A stretch of DNA of 55,980 nt from Oscillatoriales cyanobacterium M59_W2019_021 (GCA_015295945.1 DVED01000203.1:1-55980); one strand, 5' to 3'. Positions 36,090 through 46,160 are shown, numbered from the stretch's first letter. The notes: generated by a model not told the origin, from the sequence alone. Numbers and translations are program-made.

Positions 36090-36263
36090 GCGATCGCACC
36101 CGCTTTTCAAAATGGAGATTATCCCATCACCCGCCGCCTTTTTGTTATTGTCAAACAAAACGAACAACTCGATCGACAAGCCGGAGTTGCTTACGCACAA
36201 TTGTTGCTAACCGAGCAAGGTCAAGACCTCCTGGAACAGTCGGGATTTGTCAGTTTGCGTTAG
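36090..36263 (+). pseudogene. PstS-type phosphate-binding protein, C-terminal remnant
   Basis: The frame ending TAG 36261-36263 reads NGDYPITRRLFVIVKQNEQ and then AYAQLLLTEQGQDLLEQSGF, the characteristic last 50 residues of PstS-like periplasmic binding proteins (YPISRPLFxYV...LSxEGQxLIxKxGFVPL). The rest of the gene is absent. It abuts the ABC-2 permease start at 36271. Confidence 0.75.
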
Positions 36264-36270
36264 GTGGATC

Positions 36271-37053
36271 GTGTCTCGATATTTACAAGTTTTGCGCTTA
36301 TTTTGGGGAACGGCGATCTCTGCCGAGTTGGAGTATCGCGCCAATTTTATCCTGGCGAGTTTCAGCAGTTTGGGAAATTTGGTTGGCAGTTTATTCGGCT
36401 TATTTCTCTTTTACCGCACGGGCTATACGTTTGCTGGATGGAGTTGGGAAGAAGCCTTAGTCGTTTTGGGTATTTTTACCATTTTACAGGGGTTTTCTTC
36501 CATGTTTCTCGCCCCCAATCTCAACCGAATTGTCGATAGCATCCAGCAGGGAACCTTAGATTTTGTCCTTCTCAAACCGATCGACTCTCAATTTTGGCTT
36601 TCGACGCGCACGATTTCCCCTTGGGGATTTCCAGATGTGGCTTTCGGTCTGATGATTTTAGTCTATTCGGGCAGCAAACTAGGGTTGGATTTTTTTCAAT
36701 ATTTACTGAGTTTGATTCCCCTAACCTTTGGTTTTCTCAGTTTGTATAGTATTTGGTTTATTTTAGGGGCAACCAGTATTTGGTTTGTCAAAATCTATAA
36801 CGTTACGGAAGTGCTGCGAGGATTGCTCGAAGCGGGACGATTTCCCATGGTTGCTTATCCCACCGCTTATCGTTTTTTCTTTACCTTTATCGTTCCCGTT
36901 GCCTTTTTAACCACGGTTCCTGCCGAAGCATTATTAGGACGAGAAAATTGGCTCTGGATTATGGGGTCGGGATTTTTATCGATCGGTCTCTTCCAAATTT
37001 CGCGGCAGTTTTGGAAATTTGCCTTGCGTTTTTATACTAGTGCGTCCAGTTGA
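36271..37053 (+). CDS. ABC-2 type transporter permease (DUF990-like)
   Basis: 260 aa from GTG 36271, preceded by AGGTGG. Six hydrophobic segments of the ABC-2 permease type: ANFILASFSSLGNLVGSLFGLFLFY, ALVVLGIFTILQGFSS, LLSLIPLTFGFLSLYSIWFILG and others, with RGLLEAGRFPMVAYPTAYRFFFTFIVPVAFLTTVPAEAL, the hallmark of the DUF990/COG3694 group. In most cyanobacteria it works with a partner permease and an ABC ATPase; neither is here, so this gene has been separated from its usual operon. Substrate unknown. Confidence 0.85.
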   Translation: MSRYLQVLRLFWGTAISAELEYRANFILASFSSLGNLVGSLFGLFLFYRTGYTFAGWSWEEALVVLGIFTILQGFSSMFLAPNLNRIVDSIQQGTLDFVLLKPIDSQFWLSTRTISPWGFPDVAFGLMILVYSGSKLGLDFFQYLLSLIPLTFGFLSLYSIWFILGATSIWFVKIYNVTEVLRGLLEAGRFPMVAYPTAYRFFFTFIVPVAFLTTVPAEALLGRENWLWIMGSGFLSIGLFQISRQFWKFALRFYTSASS

Positions 37054-37073
37054 ACGATCGAAAATTTTCCCAC

Positions 37074-38981
37074 TTAATTCATAACCGATTCTCCTGCAAA
37101 AATGGGTAAATCGAACCAAAAGGTCGTGCCAACTCCCACTTCGCTAACCAAGTGAATTTGGCTGTGATGTTTGTCGATAATATTGCGAACGATCGACAGC
37201 CCCAAACCCGTTCCTTCTAAGGTATGGACGCGATTTTCCACCCGGAAAAAGCGATCGAAAATGGCATCGCGATCTTCGGGATCGATGCCAATTCCGGTAT
37301 CCGAAATTTCCACCCGCACCAAGCCAGGATTCGACGGCAACTCGGATGAATTCTGGAGTTGATAGGCGCGAATGACTACTTTTCCCCCCGCTGGCGTAAA
37401 TTTCAAAGCATTCCCAACTAAGTTGGCAAACACCTGTACCAGTAAATCGTAATGCCCTAAAACGGCAGGTAAATTCGGTTCGATTTCCTGTTGAAGAGCG
37501 ATCCCTTTATCTTTAGCATTAAGTTGATACGTTCGCAGGGTTTGCTCGATGGGCTGTGCCAATTCCACAGAATCTAAATGATAAATTCGGCAAGATTCCA
37601 AGCGAGATAAATCGAGAACGTCGTTGACCAAGCGCGTCAGCCGATCGGTTTCATGGTTTGCCGTTTCCAGAAACTCCCGACGCTGCGGTTCGCTCAAATC
37701 GTCGCCATATTCGTGCAGGGTTTCGATAAACGATTTAATATTAAATAACGGCGTTCTCAATTCGTGAGAAATATTGCTGATAAACTGACTTTTCGCCTCG
37801 TTCAGTTCTGCCTCTCGGGTGACATCTTGTACCGTCATGGCAATGCCGCGTAAATTTTCGCGAGAGGCATCGAGAACCGTCGTTACCAGAATCCGAATCG
37901 TTCGCCCGATCGGTTCGCTCAAGGCAATCCGAAATTCTCCCCCTTCCCGCTCTTTGCGCGCGACTTGATACAGCGGTCGCGTGATTTCCATTTGTACCGC
38001 AGCGGGTAAAGAATGCAGCACGTTTCTTCCTACAATGTCTTTCCCTTCCCAAGCAAAAATTCGCTGAGCGGTGGGATTGACCAACACCACATTCAAGTCC
38101 GTATCCAAGAGCAGCGCCCCATCAGCGATCGTCGAAATTAGGGTTTCTAACTTCGCCTTTTGTGCCGTCATTTCTTCAATATTTTGCTCTTCGTACCGCT
38201 CCAACCGTTCCGCCATTTCGTTGAAACTTTCGATCAACTCGCCCAATTCTCCCCCCAGGGGTAAATCGATGCGCTGCTGAAAGTTTTTAGCGGCGATATT
38301 TTTCACCCCCACCACCAATTCTTTAATCGGTTTGGTAATGGTTAAAGCGTTAAACACTGCCCCCAAAATTACCATCACCCAAATGGAGACAAAAACGGCG
38401 ATCGTTACATCACGAGTTAACGTGAACGAGGTGACAACCGTAGGGTTGGGATTGGTTCCCACTGCCAAGACGCCCAGATATCGACCTTCGTAATTCAACG
38501 GCACGAAAACATCCGTGACCACCCCGTTCGGCGTCGCGTGTTGCCGAATTAACGGTTCTTCTAAATGCGTGGCAAAATCTTCGGGAAGCTGAATGCGGCG
38601 TTCGATCGTCAGGGAATTCTGAACTTGAATGTCGGAAAAGGGAATGCCAAAAAAGATTTGCCCCTCGGCATCGGCGTAAAGAATGTAGCGAAGGCTGGAC
38701 GTACTGCTGTAAAACTGGCTGGAAAAGCGGGCAACTTCGGTTTTGTTGTCTTCAGCAATCAGTTGCGTGACGTTAGAAGCCAGTAGCAAGCCCAAATCGC
38801 GACCGAAGCGAGTATCGCTGAGTCGGGCATCCTGCTGAATGGTATTCACCGCCCAGAACGTAAATCCACTAACCACTAAAGACACCATCAGAGTAGCCAG
38901 CGCCATCAGTTTGGTCTGGAGGGTAAACTCCGACCACCAACGCTTGACGATCTCCGCGACGGTTTGCAATAGAGCCAGCAA
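37074..38981 (-). CDS. nblS: sensor histidine kinase NblS (Hik33/DspA family)
   Basis: 635 aa. TM1 at about 24-46, periplasmic sensor loop 47-190, TM2 at 191-214, HAMP about 215-270, PAS about 275-390, HisKA with phosphorylated His 406 in FISNISHELRTPLFNIKSFIE, and HATPase with N-box NLVGNALKF (520-528), G1 DTGIGID and G2 GTGLGLS. The TM-HAMP-PAS-kinase layout and the sequences flanking His identify the cyanobacterial NblS/Hik33/Ycf26 kinase, which controls high-light, nutrient and phycobilisome-degradation responses through RpaB. It lies 205 bp downstream of purD on the same strand. Identification is by overall similarity, not by a unique motif. Confidence 0.85.
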   Translation of the reverse strand: MLALLQTVAEIVKRWWSEFTLQTKLMALATLMVSLVVSGFTFWAVNTIQQDARLSDTRFGRDLGLLLASNVTQLIAEDNKTEVARFSSQFYSSTSSLRYILYADAEGQIFFGIPFSDIQVQNSLTIERRIQLPEDFATHLEEPLIRQHATPNGVVTDVFVPLNYEGRYLGVLAVGTNPNPTVVTSFTLTRDVTIAVFVSIWVMVILGAVFNALTITKPIKELVVGVKNIAAKNFQQRIDLPLGGELGELIESFNEMAERLERYEEQNIEEMTAQKAKLETLISTIADGALLLDTDLNVVLVNPTAQRIFAWEGKDIVGRNVLHSLPAAVQMEITRPLYQVARKEREGGEFRIALSEPIGRTIRILVTTVLDASRENLRGIAMTVQDVTREAELNEAKSQFISNISHELRTPLFNIKSFIETLHEYGDDLSEPQRREFLETANHETDRLTRLVNDVLDLSRLESCRIYHLDSVELAQPIEQTLRTYQLNAKDKGIALQQEIEPNLPAVLGHYDLLVQVFANLVGNALKFTPAGGKVVIRAYQLQNSSELPSNPGLVRVEISDTGIGIDPEDRDAIFDRFFRVENRVHTLEGTGLGLSIVRNIIDKHHSQIHLVSEVGVGTTFWFDLPIFAGESVMN

Positions 38982-39186
38982 GATAAGCTTGTCGAATTTT
39001 CAAAAGTTTACAAACTTATTTTGACACGTTATCGCCGATCAGTCATAACAGAATGAGTAATTTAACTCATTTCTGATGAACTGGAGTTCAGGAGCCGGGG
39101 AGGCAGGGGAGGCAGGGGGAGAGAAGCAACTAACCATTAACCCCATCACAAACCCCAAACCCCAAATGACCAATGACCAACTGTGC

Positions 39187-40467
39187 TTATCGCACGCGAT
39201 AGCCGATATCCCGACGGTAGTAACAGTTTTCAAAGTGGATTTTCTCGACGGCGCCATAGGCTTTGTCAATAGCACACTCGAAAGTTTCCGCCACCGCCGT
39301 CACCCCTAAAACCCGTCCCCCAGAACTGACAACGTGTTGTCCGTCGAGTCTCGTTCCCGCATGAAAAACGGTGACGCCCTCTTCCGCTTCGGCATCGCCC
39401 ATCCCGGAAATCGGCTTCCCTTTTTCGTAGCTGCCGGGATATCCCCCCGCTGCCATAACGACGCACATCGCCGTTCCCGGATGCCATTCGATCTCCGGCA
39501 TCCCCGCCAGTCGCCCTTCAACGCACGCCCGCAACAGTTCGTGCAATGGGGTTTTCAGCAAGGGTAAAACGGCTTGGGTTTCGGGATCGCCAAACCGACA
39601 GTTAAACTCCAGCACTTTCGGTTCCCCTTGCGGCGATACCATCAATCCGGCATACAACACGCCGCGATAGTCGATGCCCCGCTTTTGCAACACGGCAACC
39701 GTGGGTTCGAGAACCTCCGTTTGAATCCGCGCCATCAGTTCCGGCGTGACGATGGGTGTGGGCGCATAGGCTCCCATACCTCCGGTATTGGGTCCGGTAT
39801 CTCCTTCGCCCACCTGTTTGTGATCTTGGGCAGGCAGCAGGGGACGCACGGTTATGCCGTCGGTGAGGGCGAGGACGGAAACTTCTTGTCCGGTGAGGAA
39901 TTCTTCGATGACGAGGGTGTTGGCGGCTTCTCCCAATTCTCCCTGGCACAGGGTTTCGATCGCCGCTTTTGCCGCTGCGAGGGTTTCAGCTACAATCACC
40001 CCCTTCCCAGCCGCCAAACCATCGGCTTTGACCACAATCGGCGCGCCGACTTCTTCTACGTAAGCCAGCGCTTCCGCCTTTTGTGCCTGCGAGAAGACTT
40101 GGGATTTTGCCGTGGGAATTCCGGCTTCGCGCATCAACGCTTTCGCCCAAGCTTTACTCGATTCTAAGGTTGCCCCGGCTTGTGTCGGACCGAAAACGGG
40201 AATATTTTGGGCTTGCAGGGCATCGGTGATGCCTTGAGAAAGGGGCAATTCGGGACCGATGACGACCAGATCTGCCTTCTCGGCTTTGGCTAATGCGGCG
40301 ATCCCCTCGAAGTCTTCCACCGAGAGATCCGCGTTTTGGCAACCTTTCAGCGTTGCCGTCCCCCCATTTCCGGGAATGCAGACAACGCGATCGATCTCGT
40401 TTGAGAGCAACAGTTTCCACGCCAGTGCGTGTTCTCTTCCGCCGCTGCCGATAACTAAAACGTTCAC
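39187..40467 (-). CDS. purD: phosphoribosylamine-glycine ligase (GAR synthetase)
   Basis: 426 aa, standard length. N-terminal GARS domain MNVLVIGSGGREHALAWKL. ATP-grasp core with AKALMREAGIPTA, VVKADGLAAGKGVIVA and LVIEEFLTGQEVSVLAL. The signature RFGDPETQAVLPLL comes near residue 290, followed by the C-terminal domain PGTAMCVVMAAGGYPGSYEKG. Catalyses the second step of purine biosynthesis. GTTTGGG-type heptad repeats begin a few bases past the stop codon. nblS follows. Confidence 0.97.
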   Translation of the reverse strand: MNVLVIGSGGREHALAWKLLLSNEIDRVVCIPGNGGTATLKGCQNADLSVEDFEGIAALAKAEKADLVVIGPELPLSQGITDALQAQNIPVFGPTQAGATLESSKAWAKALMREAGIPTAKSQVFSQAQKAEALAYVEEVGAPIVVKADGLAAGKGVIVAETLAAAKAAIETLCQGELGEAANTLVIEEFLTGQEVSVLALTDGITVRPLLPAQDHKQVGEGDTGPNTGGMGAYAPTPIVTPELMARIQTEVLEPTVAVLQKRGIDYRGVLYAGLMVSPQGEPKVLEFNCRFGDPETQAVLPLLKTPLHELLRACVEGRLAGMPEIEWHPGTAMCVVMAAGGYPGSYEKGKPISGMGDAEAEEGVTVFHAGTRLDGQHVVSSGGRVLGVTAVAETFECAIDKAYGAVEKIHFENCYYRRDIGYRVR

Positions 40468-40664
40468 CTCAAATCTCCTTCAATGGCTATTAGCTCGTGG
40501 GGCTTTGGCTAGGTTACCGATCGCCGATCGCAGCTTCTCTCCTGCAACTGTTTCGCCCAAGACAAGCTATTTAACCATATTGGGGGGCAACATGAGAATC
40601 ATCTACCGTCGAGATCGGCAGTGATGGTGCGATCAAGTGAAATCCTACCTCGTTTGACAAGTGA

Positions 40665-41264
40665 CTATTTGTCACTTTCCACCGAGCGAGGTTCGAGGTC
40701 GTCTGACATTGCGCCATGACGGTGTAGAATTTCGCTCATAAATTCCGCTGCGGTTAGCCGCGATCGCGGCAATCGATCGCCCACCTGCCAACCCCAGACC
40801 CGATGCGGCATTCGCCATAAATCGAGATGAGAAACCTCCGGGTCGGCGTAAAAACTCCTCGTTCCGTTGCCCAGTAAACTCGAACTCCCATGAGTAAAGT
40901 AGTCGTGGCTAAGACGATAGATGGGAAAATCCCCGTAGAGGGGAACGCCCCAACCATCGAGCGCAACGAAAGCGGCGATCGTTCGCCCTTGCCACCGCCA
41001 TCCCCATGCCGCACCGATCGCACCGACAACGCCCGCACTAAAAGCAATGATTGCCAGTTGAGAAACTGTCCCTTCGCGAGCCTCAAAATCTCTGAGAAAT
41101 TGCAAAATATGCTTTGCGGAGTACGCCGGGGAGTCTTGGGTGGGAAACACCAAGAGCGGCTGTTGCGGGCAGCGAGGCAGACTGATAAATTGCTCGATAC
41201 TGCTTAAAAAGTCTCGCGTCAATTGCAGGTTGTGAATGCCGGGACAAACTAAAATATGTACCAT
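40665..41264 (-). CDS. conserved cyanobacterial protein, alpha/beta-hydrolase-like
   Basis: 199 aa from ATG 41264 (MVHILVCPGIHNLQLTRDFL). The N-terminal strand-PGIH motif, a mid-protein AIIAFSAGVVGAIGAAWGW with a GxSxG-like nucleophile elbow (A-F-S-A-G), and a late Asp/His-bearing segment suggest an alpha/beta-hydrolase fold, though catalytic competence is unproven (the first Gly of GxSxG is Ala). Conserved through cyanobacteria as a hypothetical protein. It lies 197 bp upstream of purD on the same strand. Confidence 0.65.
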   Translation of the reverse strand: MVHILVCPGIHNLQLTRDFLSSIEQFISLPRCPQQPLLVFPTQDSPAYSAKHILQFLRDFEAREGTVSQLAIIAFSAGVVGAIGAAWGWRWQGRTIAAFVALDGWGVPLYGDFPIYRLSHDYFTHGSSSLLGNGTRSFYADPEVSHLDLWRMPHRVWGWQVGDRLPRSRLTAAEFMSEILHRHGAMSDDLEPRSVESDK

Positions 41265-41489
41265 TTTTGGCATCTAATTCGATTGCAAAATATTATATTT
41301 TCATGAAGCGATTTTCATCCATCGATCATTGGGCTGGAAAATATCTTCCTCAATTTAAATCGAGCGATCGTATCAAGACCTGGCTTTTCGTCTGAAGTAT
41401 CCGATCGGGGATCGTCACAAAATTGACTTCTGCTCCAAAGTCAAATATTCTCTGAATATGTCAAATGGGGTGTCGTCAGTTAGAGATTA

Positions 41490-42434
41490 ATGTTTGTCTC
41501 AAATCAACTTTCAAAATTTTTAGTCCCGACGGCGATCGCACTGGTTTTCACCAGTCTCGCACAGTGGTTAACCACTGAGACCGATCGGCTATCGGCTCGC
41601 CATGAGATCGAGTTTGCCTCTGGCGTAGCACCAACGCCAAGCCCAACATTCTCAAGCCCTCCCGGAACTCGCAGTCGCCACCCGAACAATCGGGCAACTG
41701 CGGCGACCTCTTCAAACCGTTCTTCCAACTGGATCGCTGACTGGCAAAATCGCAGCACGAGATGGCGCCAGCACATCGCCGGATTTTGGTCGGATGGCAA
41801 AGATCGCCAGCCCAAAACGGGGACGATTTCCAGCCAGCCATCCCCCACTCCATCCTTGCTGACTCGAACGATCTCCGATCGACACGATGCCCAGAGCGAA
41901 GCGATGTCGAGATTGTTTTCAACGCCCGATTCCCCCGGTTCGATCGCCATCGGAGCCGCCGAAGGAACCCGCACGCAGATCGGAGGGATCACCCCGCTCT
42001 ATTGGGGGCATCGAGATCCGGCGAATGGCGTGACGAATTTGGGAACATTTAGCTACCAGCACGGCGCTCGAGATGCTCGTCAAGCCGATTCCCTACAACT
42101 CGAGCGATTGAAACAACAGGTGGCGGAAATTCGCCGCCAGGCGGCAGAAGCTGGGGTAAAACTTTCTCCCCTAGAACTGGTGGCGGCGGCAGATTTAGCC
42201 AATCAATCCCCCGAAGCGGGGTATGCTTATATCGACAATCTCCAACAAGCTTACGATCGCGGCTTTCGAGGTATAGAAGCGCTGTTAGAGGCTCGCATGC
42301 AGAGCTTTGTCGATCCCGAAACTCAAAATCTCGATGCTGTCGGATTTGGAAATAACTGGCAAAAATTGAGGCAAGATCAGTTGCGTCGCTTGTCGAAACT
42401 GCAAAAAACGTTAAAAGCTCACGGTGAAATCTAG
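41490..42434 (+). CDS. conserved cyanobacterial exported protein
   Basis: 314 aa. N-terminal hydrophobic anchor or signal (LSKFLVPTAIALVFTSLAQWL), then about 130 residues of Ser/Thr/Pro-rich low complexity, then a conserved domain from about 155: IGAAEGTRTQIGGITPLYWGHRDPANGVTNLGTFSYQHGA, a charged coiled-coil-like helix (LQLERLKQQVAEIRRQAAEAGVK) and GYAYIDNLQQAYDRGFRGIEALLEARMQSFVDP. The Glu in AEGT and the YWGHRDP motif recall lysozyme-like folds in related cyanobacterial proteins, but an enzymatic role is inference. No operon partner. Confidence 0.65.
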   Translation: MFVSNQLSKFLVPTAIALVFTSLAQWLTTETDRLSARHEIEFASGVAPTPSPTFSSPPGTRSRHPNNRATAATSSNRSSNWIADWQNRSTRWRQHIAGFWSDGKDRQPKTGTISSQPSPTPSLLTRTISDRHDAQSEAMSRLFSTPDSPGSIAIGAAEGTRTQIGGITPLYWGHRDPANGVTNLGTFSYQHGARDARQADSLQLERLKQQVAEIRRQAAEAGVKLSPLELVAAADLANQSPEAGYAYIDNLQQAYDRGFRGIEALLEARMQSFVDPETQNLDAVGFGNNWQKLRQDQLRRLSKLQKTLKAHGEI

Positions 42435-42671
42435 GAGAGGGGCGGGTGAGGTCTGGTAATTGGCAATCCCGCCTGATGTATAGAATTCAAAAGCTGGGAA
42501 TTTACCCTATGGACATTTACCTTATGGACTAATTGGCCTCGGAACTTGGGTTCTAGATGGGGGGGTCGATCAAACCCTGAGACTCATTTCTAAAGGGAGT
42601 ACCCCCCAATTCGAGCGATCGCTCGAGTTAGATTTTCGCTCTCGGACTGGCGCTCGATTCGTCTAGCTGAC

Positions 42672-42819
42672 TAGGCATCTGCAGGAAAAGACTGAGATCT
42701 AACTCCCTACCACCTCTTCCTTGCCTCCTCCTCTTGAGAGGGGAGAGACTAGGGGAAGAGGTTTTTTGTTGGGGAGGTTTGGAGAGCCATCTCAATTTAT
42801 GAATGACCGGAGATGTCTA
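42672..42819. mobile_element. MITE-like element, degenerate copy
   Basis: Related to the element at 49227-49410: right end CCGGAGATGTCTA (42807-42819) is intact, left end TAGGCATCTGCAGG (42672-42685) is degenerate, and the interior shares AAGACTGA, GAAGAGGTTTTTT and GGGGAGGTTTGGAGAG. No coding capacity. Its terminal CTA is the stop codon of the minus-strand gene that begins at 42984. Confidence 0.7.
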
Positions 42820-42984
42820 CTCGCTATCGTTGCTGCTTTCATTGCCATTGCTGGCAGCGCCGTTATTATCACTGCGAGAGTATCGTCTACCGCCAAATGT
42901 CCGAGTGGATTTCTTGCGAAACTGACGCGCGTACGCTTGGTTGCGCGAGGCTTTTTCTTTTTTTAAGTTGCGACGTTTTGCCAC
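42817..42984 (-). CDS. small basic protein next to RRM gene
   Basis: 55 aa from GTG 42984, chosen over a GTG at 43002 because GGAGAA lies seven bases upstream. The first 35 residues are strongly basic (AKRRNLKKEKASRNQAYARQFRKK), the tail is Ser/Asn/Asp-rich (NNGAASNGNESSNDSE). It resembles small cyanobacterial proteins found beside Rbp genes and could bind RNA or ribosomes. The TAG stop is supplied by the end of a MITE-like element, so the native C-terminus may be lost. It follows the RRM gene by 113 bp on the same strand. Confidence 0.65.
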   Translation of the reverse strand: MAKRRNLKKEKASRNQAYARQFRKKSTRTFGGRRYSRSDNNGAASNGNESSNDSE

Positions 42985-43097
42985 GATAATTTCTCCATTC
43001 ACACAATAGAACTAAACCAGAGGAAATGCTGCGGGTAGAAAACCGCTGGATACCGTTTTCGTTGAGGTTAAATTGTCTGCAATGACCAACCCAACCC

Positions 43098-43382
43098 CTA
43101 GAAACGTCTAGCGCCCCCATCCCCAAACGAGGGTTTGGGTTCGCGAGGTCTGGCTCGATCAACCTTCATCTGGCGACCCATCCATTGGGCGCCGTCGAGT
43201 TCGGAAATAGCTTTGTCTTCGTCAACTTCCGTTTCTAACTCGATAAAAGCGAAGCCGCGCTGGCGACCGGTTTCGCGATCAGTTGGAAGATCCACGCGCT
43301 TGACAGTACCGTATTCGGCAAAAACTTCGGTCAAGTCGCCTTGAGTTACCTTATGGGACAGGTTGCCGACATAAATAGGCAT
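43098..43382 (-). CDS. RRM-type RNA-binding protein (cyanobacterial Rbp)
   Basis: 94 aa: a single RRM with RNP2 IYVGNL (residues 3-8) and RNP1 RGFAFIEL (42-49), followed by a short basic/Gly tail (PREPKPSFGDGGARRF) rather than the long Gly-rich tail of cold-induced Rbp types. Cyanobacterial Rbps bind U-rich RNA and are implicated in cold response and in localising photosystem mRNAs to thylakoids. Probably co-transcribed with the small basic gene downstream. Confidence 0.93.
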   Translation of the reverse strand: MPIYVGNLSHKVTQGDLTEVFAEYGTVKRVDLPTDRETGRQRGFAFIELETEVDEDKAISELDGAQWMGRQMKVDRARPREPKPSFGDGGARRF

Positions 43383-43684
43383 AAACGGCTAGTCTCCTCC
43401 ATCGAATATGTGCAGAGAGCAAAGATGTCGGAGAACAGTCTGTCAAGCTCCTGATGAACCTACTTCGTAATGTTGAAAACAAACGCGATCTGCCGATCTC
43501 TAATTCTCATAGAGTCATAATAGCACCTTACAAAACCTTTCGATCGACTTTTGAGGATCGCAAATGCCAGCAAAACAAACGCGATCGCCTGCAAGGGTCG
43601 CGAAACGGGGATTTGGGTTTCGATCGAACTTCTGGCAAGCCGCTTGAGAATTTGGGTTTTCGGCGATCGATCCCGAAAGAACGG
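43383..43684. other. intergenic, promoter side of the Rbp gene
   Basis: 302 bases between the RRM gene and the RTX/Calx-beta gene. It contains the leader of the Rbp gene, which is often long and regulatory in cyanobacteria, and several HIP1-type GCGATCG motifs. Short plus-strand open frames here have no ribosome-binding site or homology. Confidence 0.4.
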
Positions 43685-46078
43685 CTACCCGAGAAGAATG
43701 TCGTCTATGACGATTTTATTGGCAAAATCTCCAAAAGTCACCGATCGGGCAATGCCCGAGAAAGGAATTGTTACAAACTGAAACTGGCTGTAGGCGCTGG
43801 GAAATTCTCCGGCGGGAGTGGGGGCTAAAGTGACGGAGGCGAGCAGATTGCCCGTACCGCCCAATCCGTCGTAAATTTCGACGGAATGCTCCCGAAATGG
43901 GGAAGCGTAGGAAAACGCCAGTTGGGAGTCGAATCCCCCCACCGCTTCCAGGACGATCGCCTCGCCTTCGGCATAAGTCAGTGCCGTCACGCCGCTGGGT
44001 TGATGGGCAAAATTCCCGCCGAATTCGTCACCCGCACCGGATTCGACGATCGGGCAAACGCCGATAATTCCCAACGCATTCTCCGAAAAGCGAATGCCTT
44101 GATCGCCGTAAAAATTCCCAACTCCGGTTAAATTCTCCACCCCTTCAAAATCGATTAATGCGGGTTGGTCGCTGCGGGCGATCGTTAAGATTGCCGAACT
44201 CTGCGTGCCGATTTGCGCGCCGTTGGTGGGGTTGACTAGGGCTAAATTTACCGTTTCGGCAACTTCTACCCAGAGATCGTTAATTATCGGAATTTGGACG
44301 GTTTTGACCGATTCCCCCTCAGCAAAAGTCACCTCGATCGGCGCGGAAATATAATCTTGAGGAGCAGTTGCCGTGCCGTCGCCGAGGGTAACGGTGGCGC
44401 TGACTGTCCCCGCACTCCCGTCCGATCGCGTCACGGTGACGGCAGCTAGAGGGGTTCCGTCTTCGTTGACGGCAAAACTGGCATCGCTAAATTGTAAAAT
44501 TCCTGGTTGATTGGGGGGAGGAGGGGGAGGAGGCGGCGTGGGAACTTCTATATCGTTGTCGGCAATTTCCACCACGGCAAAATTGGGAATCCCGATGGTT
44601 GCCCCCAAACTGGGATGGCTCAAGGTTAAATTGAGCGTTTCCGTGGGTTCGGGAAGCGCGTCGTCGGCAATGGGGATGAAAATGACCCGTTCGGTTTCGC
44701 CAATGCCCAGATTGACAGCGATCGGCATATTATCGTAGTCTGCGGTCGCTGTTGCCGTGCCGTCGGTGAGGGTAATCGTCGCGCTGGCGGGAATGCTGGC
44801 AATTCCGGTGCGGACGACTTTCACCGCCGCCATCGCGGTTCCATCTTCACTAACTTGAAAAATGGGGCGCTCGAACTGCAAACTGGTATCGTCGTCGATT
44901 ATCGTCAGCGTCGCTCGATTGAACTCCCCCACTGTCGAACCGGAACTGGGGTTGGCAAGGGCTAAATTAACCGTTTCGTTTCCTTCGACGAGGGGATCGT
45001 TGACGATCGAGAAATCGACGGTTTTTGCCAGTTCTCCGGGGGCAAATGCTACGTCGATCGGCGTATTGAGGTAGTCGGATAAAAAGGTTGCCGTGCCATC
45101 TCCAGAAAACAGCGTCACCCGTCCGCCGCGATCAATTTGTCCCGTGCGGACGATGGTAATTTGAGCTATAGGCGTGCCATCTTCCAACACGCTAAAGTTG
45201 GGACTGCTAAATTGATAGTCGGTATCGTTATCGATAATTTCGAGCGTTGCCGTCGCCCGATCGCCAATTCGTGCCGTTCCCGTCGGATTGGTTAGCGTTA
45301 AATTAATTGTTTCCGTTGGTTCGACAAAGGGATCGTCGATAATTCGCTCTTGAAAAACGGGCAGTTCTAAAACCTTAATTGTTTCTTCCCCTTCAAAGCG
45401 AATGGGAATGGGAAACGGAAAGAAATCGGCAGTATTGCGACCCGATGCCGTGCCGGCGGATAGTTCGATCGTCGCTGCGACCGGATCGCCGCTCGACCGT
45501 TGACGAACCACCGTTACGGCAACGATCGGCAGTCCGTTTTCTGCCACTTGAAAAATCGGCTGACCGAACTCTAAGCGATCGACGGGTCTAAAATCGCTGG
45601 CATCCAATTGACCGATCGGTCGATCTCGATCGCCAATCAGTTGTGCCAAAATTTCTGAGGTCGATTGGCGGCGAATTTGCACGAGGAAGGGATTTTCGGC
45701 TGGGGTAGAAATCTCTAGATCGTCAAAGGTTAAATCTTCTGCCAATCCGATTAAATCGACCCCTTTCTCGAAATCGAAAATAATATCAAAGGTGGGTAGC
45801 GTATCTTCGGGATCGGGATTGGGAAACGATCGCAACACGAAAATATCGCTACCTTCGCCACCTTGTAAAGAATCGCGACCGCGATCGCCCCACAGTCGAT
45901 CGTCACCCTCTCCGCCATTCAAAAAATCGCGATCATCCCCGCCACGCAGAAGATCGTTCCCCCCTCGACCGAGCAGCGTATCGTCACCATCCAACCCAAA
46001 AATCGAATCCTCTTGGGAAGTTCCTTCTAACAGAGTTCCGCCGATTAAAGTATCTTCAATCCGTGCCATAGTTGCCAA
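43685..46078 (-). CDS. RTX / four-Calx-beta surface protein
   Basis: 797 aa. RTX nonapeptides at about 22-95 ([19 protein letters not shown]), a cap ([11 protein letters not shown], then [25 protein letters not shown]) to about 170, four Calx-beta domains at about 170-285, 286-395, 396-505 and 523-640. The latter have VxEDGTxxAxVTVVRT openings and (V/E)ExxETVNLxLxNP motifs. A Pro8 linker precedes the fourth, and a C-terminal beta-sandwich (about 645-797) ends IVIDDILLG. Calx-beta domains bind calcium. No N-terminal signal peptide. Same N-terminal RTX order as the protein at 62-2401. Probably exported by type I secretion; adhesive role is inference. Confidence 0.88.
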   Translation of the reverse strand: MATMARIEDTLIGGTLLEGTSQEDSIFGLDGDDTLLGRGGNDLLRGGDDRDFLNGGEGDDRLWGDRGRDSLQGGEGSDIFVLRSFPNPDPEDTLPTFDIIFDFEKGVDLIGLAEDLTFDDLEISTPAENPFLVQIRRQSTSEILAQLIGDRDRPIGQLDASDFRPVDRLEFGQPIFQVAENGLPIVAVTVVRQRSSGDPVAATIELSAGTASGRNTADFFPFPIPIRFEGEETIKVLELPVFQERIIDDPFVEPTETINLTLTNPTGTARIGDRATATLEIIDNDTDYQFSSPNFSVLEDGTPIAQITIVRTGQIDRGGRVTLFSGDGTATFLSDYLNTPIDVAFAPGELAKTVDFSIVNDPLVEGNETVNLALANPSSGSTVGEFNRATLTIIDDDTSLQFERPIFQVSEDGTAMAAVKVVRTGIASIPASATITLTDGTATATADYDNMPIAVNLGIGETERVIFIPIADDALPEPTETLNLTLSHPSLGATIGIPNFAVVEIADNDIEVPTPPPPPPPPNQPGILQFSDASFAVNEDGTPLAAVTVTRSDGSAGTVSATVTLGDGTATAPQDYISAPIEVTFAEGESVKTVQIPIINDLWVEVAETVNLALVNPTNGAQIGTQSSAILTIARSDQPALIDFEGVENLTGVGNFYGDQGIRFSENALGIIGVCPIVESGAGDEFGGNFAHQPSGVTALTYAEGEAIVLEAVGGFDSQLAFSYASPFREHSVEIYDGLGGTGNLLASVTLAPTPAGEFPSAYSQFQFVTIPFSGIARSVTFGDFANKIVIDDILLG

Positions 46079-46160
46079 TCTCTCATTATCGATCGTGGTA
46101 GATGGCTTTTGTACTTGATTGGTTAGTTGTTAGGATTTTGGGGTTTGTGGTTTGAGATTA

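Noticed and set aside
43454-43828. 124-codon plus-strand frame
   Set aside because: Overlaps the 3' end of the RTX/Calx-beta gene; composition is that of HIP1-rich antisense sequence.
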